64,000 nt of DNA from Metellina segmentata (lineage: Eukaryota; Arthropoda; Arachnida; Araneae; Tetragnathidae), in assembly GCA_947359465.1 (NCBI GenBank), contig OX375872.1, forward strand, positions 14,977,018-15,041,017, in the 5' to 3' direction. Position numbers and translations under genes: made by a program. Below, one piece after another: positions 56,648 to 64,000 of this stretch (position 1 is its first letter; every line of letters begins with the position of its first letter). The notes under the pieces are model-generated. The model was not told the DNA's origin and made no database searches. It worked only from the letters and a program-made list of their open reading frames with translations.

Positions 56648-57770
56648 TTAGGCGAGTGCAAAAGTTCTACCCACTTTTGTGGCGAAGAACACAAAATGTA
56701 TATAACCTATGACTGCATATTTGCCATTATTATCTGATCCCTTGCCCTCTTTCAGGTAGGAGTTGAATCCCACGTCGGTAAAAGTCCTGAGATTTAGAGT
56801 GAAAAAGTCTTAGATGGCAGTTTTCACATCAAGAAACAGGCAAGTCAGTAGGTGCCAACTCAGAAGAATACAGAGGGTGGGGTAAAAACTCCCAACCAAA
56901 CCACATTATTTTTTGACAAGTGATGATAGCAGCAAGGGGTTTTGTGTTATTGTGATAGAGGACAATACCATGACGATTGACGACAAGGGCCTCTTCACAA
57001 CCAACAAAATCTTCTTGGGATGAAGTTCTGATTTCGACGTTGATGCAGGCGGTTCAGAAGGCTGACACAGTTCATCAATGCTTTACTTTATGGTACATAA
57101 TTCACTTCTCATCTGCTGCCACAATCTGTGTCAAGAATGGCTCATTTTGGTACTGGGAAAGCAAGGAAACACAGGTAGCGATTTGCAGGTCCAATTGATC
57201 TGCAGTAGTAAGCTGATGTGGAACCCAACAATCCCACTTTCTGGGAAAACCCAACGCTTCCAGACATCTTTCGAATGTTGTCCTGTGAACATTGAAGGTT
57301 TCGGCTAATTCTGGCATTGTTGGATTCAGGTTTTAAATGGCCCGATCAAGAGCCTTTTCTACAACAAGTGAAGGGCCTTTTCTACAACAAGTGAAGGATG
57401 TCCAGAACTTGCCTGAACTTGACAGCTTGTTTCCTTTGATGAATTTCTGAAACCTTCAATGACATGTGCTGTAGTGAAATGCATCATCTGCCTTAAACTT
57501 GACATATACTACGCCATACTATGGTAGTACTGCCTTTGTCGAGCTCATACAACAAACAATGTCTCACACAAACAATGTCCGACACATGCTTTCATAAATT
57601 GCCATGTTACACCATCTCAGATGTTTTTACAAATGCTTTACCATCAGAAACACCATGCATTCATAAGCTGGGTATCTACGCTTTATTGGCCAACAATTCT
57701 GGTCATTAAAACGTCTGTTCAACTGGAAATTTGCATCTCCAAAAATGGGGGAACTTTTGCACATACCTAA
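56648..57770 (-). mobile_element. mariner DNA transposon
   Basis: Left end TTAGGCGAGTGCAAAAGTTC and right end (reverse complement) TTAGGTATGTGCAAAAGTTC are inverted repeats, flanked by TA on both sides. 1123 bp; intact mariners are about 1.3 kb, so some sequence is lost. Confidence 0.92.
56700..57480 (-). pseudogene. mariner transposase, decayed
   Basis: The open part 57317-57102 reads MPELAETFNVHRTTFERCLE (helix-turn-helix), WVPHQLTTADQ (the WVPHEL linker), then FLTQIVAADEK with the first catalytic Asp. The next codon is TGA in place of the expected Trp of DEKW. Further down come YHNNTKP, where the second Asp of HDNARPH is now Asn, and GWEFLPHPLYSSELAPTDL, matching PPYSPDLAPSDY. Several stops. 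Inactive. Confidence 0.88.
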
Positions 57771-58189
57771 TACTTGTTATTTCAAGATAATATTGAAACC
57801 AGTTCTGTTGGATGCCTTTCAAGTCTAGTATAATTCACAGAAATAAATGTTTAACATTGTTATTAAAGGGCAACTTATTGGGGAACTTGCATTTTTATAC
57901 AAGCTTATAACCTACTTCAAGTTTTTTAGACCACTAAATTTCTTAGGATTTTACAACCAATAGACATGCCGCTGTTGAATAAAAATAATAGTGTAATCTT
58001 GCAAAGTAATACTTAATGTTGATTAGAGCAGAAAAATTGGCCAGAATTTAGCTATCAAAATTATTGTAAAAATGAACGGTTGGTTGATTAGGTTTTATAG
58101 CACAAGGGCCAAACTAAAATGAATGAATGAAAGGATAAAATTTGTCTACTAGCAACTCTTTCATAACAAGTTGGTCGGTATTTAAATTT

Positions 58190-58345
58190 AAGTCACACTG
58201 GGAAGCAACACAATAGGTTATAGCAGACGGTACAAGATCAATCCTGAAGGTCCAATCCAAGGACAATATCTTGTAGTTTTGAGCCATGATCACACGACAA
58301 GGTCATTACCTAAGCTGGCACCCTACTCTTCAAACTTCTAAACTA
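58190..58345 (-). repeat. SINE copy S6, old and diverged, in the SUCLG1 intron
   Basis: GCAACACAATAGG, AGACGGTACAAGATCA, AAGGACAATATCTTGTAG and CTAAGCTGGCACCC match the body of the S1-S5 family in minus orientation with many substitutions. Confidence 0.65.
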
Positions 58346-58913
58346 TACAATTCACCAGCATATGGACATTTGAGGTAAAGACGCCCCCATGTACACAATC
58401 TTAGGTTGGATAGTTATTAACTCACAACACTCTGTTTGCTCACCTGCGATTCTACAAACTGGGCATACTGCAGTGATACAAAAACAGGTCAGTTGACCAT
58501 TAAGAGTATAAATGTATAGGTCTAAATATAATGGGAAAAGTTGACAATCTTCTAAAATTGTAAAAGTTAGAAATAAAGAACCTTTTAAATGAGAAGCCTT
58601 AGTTTAAACAATAAACACAATGCTCAGTAATGAGGTACAAAGCTAAGTTTTACTTCAGCTAAAATGTTGCACAAAACACTTAAAAATCAAGATTATATTG
58701 GATCAAGACTAATTAAGCAACCAAGTGTACATTAGAGCACTAACACAGGATTGAATGAAAATGCAGTTTTGACTGGATAATCAAGTTCACATTTTTTAAT
58801 GAATTATGGTCATTTTAGCAAAAGCAGGATTTATAGTGTTATTATTTAAGGATAAGGTAAGGAAAATTAGTATTTTACCAGAGTTGAAAATTTTTCCTAT
58901 AAAGGGTCATTAT

Positions 58914-59189
58914 TATTAAAACGTAAACCTATTACAATAAAACCATCCAATTATAATAAACAAAAGTTTTGTACCAATTTTAGGAAGATTGAATGAGGTG
59001 ACGAATGAAGAAAGTAGACAGACACAGCAAAGCGTAAAATGCAGTTTCTATTACAATAAATTTTTAATGACTTAAAAAGAATTTTAATTAAATCAATAGA
59101 ACAGAGCTCGAGCAACATAACCAAAATTAAAAGAGTTTAGTTGCATCGCTCATTTACATTGAAAAAATACAACAATAAATTATTCAACA
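58914..59189 (-). repeat. Copia 3' LTR
   Basis: Starts TGTTGAATAATTTATTG in element sense, directly after a polypurine tract AATAAGGGAGAG (plus 59190-59201). Confidence 0.88.
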
Positions 59190-59231
59190 CTCTCCCTTAT
59201 TGTTCATTTTTTTTTTCTTCGCAAACAAGGA

Positions 59232-59528
59232 TTACCCCAATCCAATCTTTGCATTCAGGGTAGTAAGCTTTAGCTTGTGTAGAAGTTTTGCGAGTCCATC
59301 TGCCAGTTGATTTTCATCGTAGGTTTCTGGTTCATCCATATTTTCCAACATTGATTGCAAACTGTAATCATCATATCTTGAAGGTTTCTTAATTCTAGAT
59401 CTGTCCCTAAGTTGTCTTTGATCTACTGTGTCCTGCTGTTTTACCATTATCTTGTCAGTTTCACTTAAATCCTCTGCACATTTATTTTCAATATCTTCAT
59501 CTGTAGTTTCTTCCGATTCTATAGTCAC
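59232..59528 (-). pseudogene. Copia Pol C-terminus: integrase tail fused to RNase H end
   Basis: Begins with the acidic integrase-RT linker (TIESEETTDEDIENK, DRSRIKKPSRYDDYSLQ, LENMDEPETYDE) and jumps directly to NQLADGLAKLLHKLKLTTLN then AKIGLG and stop. In Copia, EP-TY-E is followed by the RT domain, and (M/Q)LADGLTK..L is the last block of RNase H. So RT and nearly all RNase H are deleted in frame. Confidence 0.85.
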
Positions 59529-59660
59529 TGGTAGTGGATTTGAGAACTCTTCCTTTTGGAATATTACATCATGACATCAAAATTGCAAATAATTTATTTC
59601 ATCATAAATTCTGTAGCTATCACCATCATACTCTATTAAAATTCCAGGTCTTGCCTTTGG

Positions 59661-60290
59661 TTAAATCTTGCTTTTGTTTTGATTATGAATCCATCCACTA
59701 CATGCAGTTCCTATCACTCGTAGATGCTTAAGTCTTGGTTTCTTGTCATACCATACTTCATAGGTGACTTGCTGCCAACCAATGACTTTGCAGTTCTGTT
59801 TAATATATATGCTGCTGTATTGATTAGCTCTGCCCAAAACTTGTGGAAAAATCTTTCTGGAATACATGAGAGATCTAGCTACCTCAACTAAGGTTGGATT
59901 CTCCCTTTCGGCACATCCATTTTGCTGTCGAGTATATGGTATTGTAAACAGCTGTCTCACACCATATTTCTTTAGTAACATTCTCATTTGCTTATTATCA
60001 AATTCTCCACGATTGTCACTGCAGAATTCTTTGATCGGATGACCTTGAACTTTTGCCTGTTCAAGCAATTGATTTAACTTTACCAGAGCTTCCGACTTTT
60101 CTTTAATAAAGTGAACAAAGCGCATTCGAGAAAAATCATCTTTAAAGCAAACAAAGTAACGAAAGACTGAATTTGATGGAACTTGAAATGGTCCACAAAT
60201 ATCTCCATGCAGTGTCTCTCCTTGCTTGGTTGCTCGTGGTTGGGTTCCAAATTTCTGACGATGCATTTTTCCTTTTTATAACAATGTATA
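59661..60290 (-). pseudogene. Copia integrase
   Basis: Reads MHRQKFGTQPRATKQGETLH then GDICGPFQV (first Asp), EFCSDNRGEFDN (second Asp) and RQQNGCAERENPT (Glu): the D,D,E core is intact. A frameshift near 60280 separates it from the pre-integrase zinc region (60393-60290). It stops at about 59661, and the frame carries on past two stops into the 59232-59528 segment. Confidence 0.88.
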
Positions 60291-60889
60291 AATGTTCATC
60301 AGTACAATGTTCATCTTTAATGCTTGCCTTTATGTTCAATTCTCTAAGGAAGATCTTTAATATATCTTTTATCTTGATAACCCATTCTTTCATGACAAAG
60401 CTGCAAAATATTTTGATCTCTTATGAAATTTGCTTCTGTTGACTGTGATGCTTTTGCTTTCATTTCTACTTTAAACAGTCCTCCATTCTCTTTATGATAG
60501 TCATTAAAATGTTTTCTTGTTTCTCTTTAGGCTACACCTATTTGGTCCTAAGATAAATTCACTGTTGAGAAGTTTATCGTGAGTTTGCATAATTGAAAAA
60601 ATATTTTTCTTAATATCTGGAACATACATTTTTAAGAACTAAATGAAGAATAGTTCCATTCACAAAGGATTCAACTTCAATTGTTTCTTGACCTAAAACT
60701 TTAGCTTCTTGTAAATTTGCTGAACATACTTTGACAGAATGCTGAAATTTATTAAAGGTTTGAAATATTGATTTTGGTTAGTAATATGTCTTGTGGCACC
60801 ATTATCAAAGTACCAGTTTTCTTTGTCATCACTTTCTGAAACAAATGCATGATCATCTATTGATAGCATGAAGGCATTTACTTCCGTTT

Positions 60890-61739
60890 AGGTTGCTGAT
60901 CTTGTGTTATTTTTATAGTTCTTTGTTTTGGTGTCTTCCTTTTTTGGTCTTCCACCATCAATCCATTTACAACAATCTTTGATCCTATGGCATTTCTTTT
61001 TACAATAATTGCATGGATATGTGTACCTCATGTCTTTATTACCCCTCTCATTTACTCTATCTTTGACAATTTTCTTGACTGTTAAGGCTTCCTGATCAAC
61101 ACTTTCTTATTTAAAGGTTAACTTGCTTTCTTCTGTGCAGAGCCAGTTGATGAGATTGTCCATATTCCTTTCTTTATCTTTATGAATCATAAGCCAAGTT
61201 GTTTGAAAATTTGAATAATTGGGTAGAATTTCAAATATCTTGCATATAAGAAAAATTGGTAGCAATTTTCCATTATTGCTGTTTTTACATTTTCCTATTT
61301 CTTCTTGAAGATTGTTCCAAAGTTGCATAGTTAAAGACAAGTTTCCAGCCATATCTAGATTCTCTTTCCATTTACAACAAAAAAACTCCAAACAAATTTC
61401 AAAGGCTTTATTTTTTTCTACACCAGCAAAAAGACTGTGGAGTTCTGTCCAAACCTTATCTGGGATTAAAATATTTTTTATTTGAGCTCTCACTTTTGGA
61501 CTCAAGGTTGAAACTAATAGAAACATTATTTCTGATTATGTCTTGTTAAAATTTTTCAAGTCTTTCTTGTAAACATTTCTTTTTTCTAATGTTTCACTGC
61601 TACTGGGTTCTACAGGAATTCTCATTTTACCTGAAATTAATTCCATTGCATTTGGAATTCCCTTTAATTTGATGTGAATCAAATATTTCCAATTTTCCAT
61701 TCCTTGAAGAGGTTCAATTTTCTGCATGACTTGTTCCAT
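60890..61739 (-). pseudogene. Copia Gag, zinc knuckle and protease, interrupted
   Basis: The ATG at 61739 starts MEQVMQKIEPLQGMENW, the Copia Gag opening. An in-frame TAA at 61533-61535 breaks Gag; it continues with FLLVSTLSPKVRAQIKN and the UBN2-like core to another stop near 61107. After it the same frame holds a CCHC knuckle, CNYCKKKCHRIKDC, and after a further TAA a protease motif in NWYFDNGATRHI (DNGA in place of the usual DSGA). Confidence 0.85.
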
Positions 61740-61786
61740 TTTCTTTAATCTCAAGAAAAAATGGCTTTAAGGTTAGGAAACGTATT

Positions 61787-61800
61787 CTGCACCCATAACC
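61787..61800 (-). promoter_or_regulatory. Copia primer-binding site (initiator tRNA-Met half type)
   Basis: The minus strand just past the 5' LTR reads GGTTATGGGTGCAG. Drosophila copia uses GGTTATGGGCCCAG, complementary to an internal cleavage fragment of initiator tRNA-Met. Two bases differ here. Confidence 0.7.
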
Positions 61801-61804
61801 TCTC

Positions 61805-62077
61805 TATTAAAACATAACTATTACAATAAAACCATCCAATATAGTAAACAAAAGTCGTGTACCAATTTTAGGAAGATTGAATGAGGTGACAAATGAAGAA
61901 AGTAGACAGACACAGCAAAGCATAAAACGCAATTTCTAATACAATAAATTTTTAATGACTTAAAAAGAATTTTAATTAAATCAACAGAGTAGAGCTTGAG
62001 CAACATAACCAAAATTAAAAGAGTTTAGTTGTATTGCTCATTTACATTAAAAAAATACAACAATATATTATTCAACA
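61805..62077 (-). repeat. Copia 5' LTR
   Basis: Begins TGTTGAATAATATATTG in element sense. Aligned by eye with the 3' LTR it shows about 18 substitutions and two small gaps in about 275 bp, so the insertion is clearly older than the Gypsy LTR pair suggests for that element. Confidence 0.88.
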
Positions 62078-62679
62078 ATTATGAGGGATTAGTTAACTTA
62101 TGAATAGCATCCACGGTATTGTTTCTGAATTGCTCACATGTTGTTGGCAGTATTACTATTTACAATGATTACATGCATTGATATGTGCATTTTATACTGC
62201 TGAATGAAATAAAATGAATTAAAAAAAAACCTTCATTACTTGTAATCACTTTTAGTATTTTTTAACACCTAAACCTATTTTCACATTTTCTTTTATATGC
62301 TGATTTTTATCTTCCTGATTTCCCTTTTATAAGCAGACTGTTGGAAAATTTCATGAGAGGAGAGTTCTTTTGTAGTTTTAGAAATACTATGCTGGCTGCA
62401 TTCCTCAAATCAAGCATATTTTGACTAAGTGGCAACATTCCATAGTGATTGATTTTACTTTATTCAAATCTGTTGCTATTCGTCAATACAAATATAGTCA
62501 ATTTCTGTGCCACATGTTAGCAATATATGCATAAAAAAAGATTAATTCTGAATTGTAACTGCATATATTCTTTGTATGATCATTCTTAAGTTTGCAGAAG
62601 AGGATAACAACTTATACCAGATATAATAGTAATTTGATTCAATATTTTTAATGCAGCATACCAAACATCTGAAAAATAC

Positions 62680-62868
62680 CTGTAAAATAGTTGAACCCAT
62701 CTGGGCAGGAGATTTAGTAACTACAACACCAGCAGATTTTAATGCATCAATTTTTTCTACAGCCCCACCTTTGCCACCAGAAATAATAGCACCTGCATGA
62801 CCCATTCTTCTTCCTTGGGGTGCAGTAAGCCCAGCAATGAAAGAGACTACTGGCTTGGAATTGTAACC
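62680..62868 (-). CDS. SUCLG1: SUCLG1, succinyl-CoA ligase alpha subunit, penultimate exon
   Basis: 63 codons on the minus strand between acceptor TTGTTAG and donor GTATTT. They read [20 protein letters not shown], then [15 protein letters not shown], then [20 protein letters not shown] and GSTILQ. Succinyl-CoA ligase of the mitochondrial TCA cycle converts succinyl-CoA and ADP or GDP to succinate and ATP or GTP. The His in RMGHAGAI is the residue phosphorylated during catalysis. The match to animal SUCLG1 is nearly residue for residue. Earlier exons (CoA-binding domain, mitochondrial signal) lie beyond the window. Phase 0 on both sides; the next intron is 8.5 kb. Confidence 0.95.
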
Positions 62869-63394
62869 CTAACAAATAGCAAACATTAATATAATTTTAG
62901 CAAATTTTAAAGAAAACAATTCCACAAGTAAAACTTATATAAAAAAGCAAGGTATTTTTTAAACTGAGATATCAGTTTTCAAATACCAAATTAAAAATAT
63001 CAAAACAACAGGGGTGAAAACAGTCAAAATGTAAAAAAAGAGGAAAATATATGCAGCATTATTTTGAACTACAAAAATAGCTGAATAAGAATACTATATT
63101 TGAGTATTAATGTGTGTACAGAACATTGGTGCAGCCAGAAATTTTTTCTGAGGGGGATAGGCAAATTTTTAGTCTGATAAAACCCTATTAAGTCCACTAA
63201 AAATAAATAAAATTTGTCTTTGGAAGTAGGGAGGTTAACCCATAACCTCCCATGGCTGTACTACTAGTACAGAATATGTGTTTATGATAAGTATGTATTT
63301 TGTCTTTGGTAAAGGGGGATGGAGCAATTTACGCCTAAGCTCAAATTTTGTAAAAGAGTACAAATATCTTGGCAACTCTGTAAACACTATAAAT

Positions 63395-63933
63395 TAGAGT
63401 GCCTATATAATAAGAGTGGCGACATACAGGAAACACTTTCTGATTGGCTTAGAGACCTTTTCTACCGCCCGATGCGGTCTTTTTCTAGCTCACGTAGACT
63501 TAACATAGGAACGTTTTGCGTGATCAAGAAAAACGTTTGTACATTAAATAAAAAAGAAAATATAGCTTATTCATGTTCGATTTCGTGTTCTATAATGTTT
63601 ATTTATTATTATTTTAGTGTTTTGTCAGTATAAATGTGAAGACTTTATAAATAAATAGTTTTTTTTAAACAACGTGGTGTTTCCCGCAATCTAAATTAGA
63701 AGGGTGTATAATCCATCTCATCAAATACGCATGTAATTGAGCGTTTATATGATTCATTTATACCGAATGTATCCGTATTATAACAATCATATGCTTTTTG
63801 TTCTACTTGAAATGATATATTATTTCGCCCAGCAACCTTCTTTGAGACGATTCTGGTAGAAAAATGGTTGCAGCGCATGCGTATTGGGCCAAATTTGGTC
63901 CCTTGTCGCCACTCTTTTTATATGGGCACTCTA
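63395..63933. mobile_element. hAT MITE with exact 8-bp duplication, in SUCLG1 intron
   Basis: Ends TAGAGTGCCTATATAATAAG and (reverse complement of right) TAGAGTGCCCATATAAAAAG, both continuing AGTGGCGACA. CTATAAAT flanks both sides (63387-63394 and 63934-63941), which fits hAT nTnnnnAn exactly. 539 bp without a transposase; the short frames inside carry no motif. Confidence 0.85.
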
Positions 63934-64000
63934 CTATAAATAAGTTGCATGAAGTTGCACCAATGGTGAGATTTTTTTTTTAAGAGTTGCAATTTTTCCG

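Larger units (their letters stand above)
58914..62077 (-). mobile_element. Copia LTR retrotransposon lacking reverse transcriptase
   Basis: The 5' LTR is 61805-62077 and the 3' LTR 58914-59189 (element on minus strand). ATTAT flanks both ends (58909-58913 and 62078-62082), a 5-bp duplication. The internal part is one frame with several stops and at least one frameshift: Gag, zinc knuckle, protease, integrase, then a jump to the very end of RNase H. At 3.2 kb it is shorter than complete Copia elements (about 5 kb). Confidence 0.92.
54154..62679 (-). other. SUCLG1: SUCLG1 last intron (8.5 kb)
   Basis: Contains in order (plus coordinates) a (TA)n tract, a mariner, SINE S6 and a Copia. The rest, including 54154-55617 and 55690-56645, is AT-rich with nothing recognised. 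Confidence 0.7.

Overview
The window is eukaryotic, AT-rich DNA from an animal. Two conserved nuclear genes can be read through their splice sites. The first is PDCD4 (programmed cell death 4, an eIF4A inhibitor) on the + strand, with ten coding exons between 3399 and 40951. The second is the 3' end of SUCLG1 (succinyl-CoA ligase alpha subunit) on the - strand, with exons at 62680-62868 and 54127-54153. The genes converge. The kilobase-scale introns, the transposon mix (hAT, mariner, Gypsy, Copia, Helitron-like, Jockey-like LINE, tRNA-derived SINE) and the protein sequences suggest an invertebrate, most likely an arthropod and possibly a chelicerate. I cannot name the species.

Layout. 1-3022: the 3' part of a hAT transposon, then a broken Jockey-type LINE fragment that stops about 20 bp before a TATA-like box. 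3399-40951: PDCD4, whose introns hold many mobile-element remnants. The largest is a Gypsy LTR retrotransposon (23785-34058) in the 14.7 kb intron 6. 40952 to about 42370 or 42720: PDCD4 3' UTR. About 42760-52400: an island of Helitron-like ends, SINE copies, a hAT transposase pseudogene and an element with perfect 69-bp terminal inverted repeats. 53781-62868 and onward: SUCLG1, with an 8.5 kb last intron holding a (TA)n tract, a mariner and a Copia element. A hAT MITE lies in the next intron at 63395-63933.

Most notable: (i) three DNA transposons nested like Russian dolls inside the Gypsy leader, each bounded by inverted ends, with one exact and two imperfect target-site duplications; (ii) two Gypsy LTRs that differ by one dinucleotide although the pol region is broken; (iii) a Copia that keeps LTRs, primer site, polypurine tract and integrase but has lost its reverse transcriptase; (iv) one SINE family with six copies; (v) a ~184-bp tandem-repeat family and a recurrent 13-bp motif I cannot assign. 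No complete novel host system is evident. All boundaries were read by eye without database searches.
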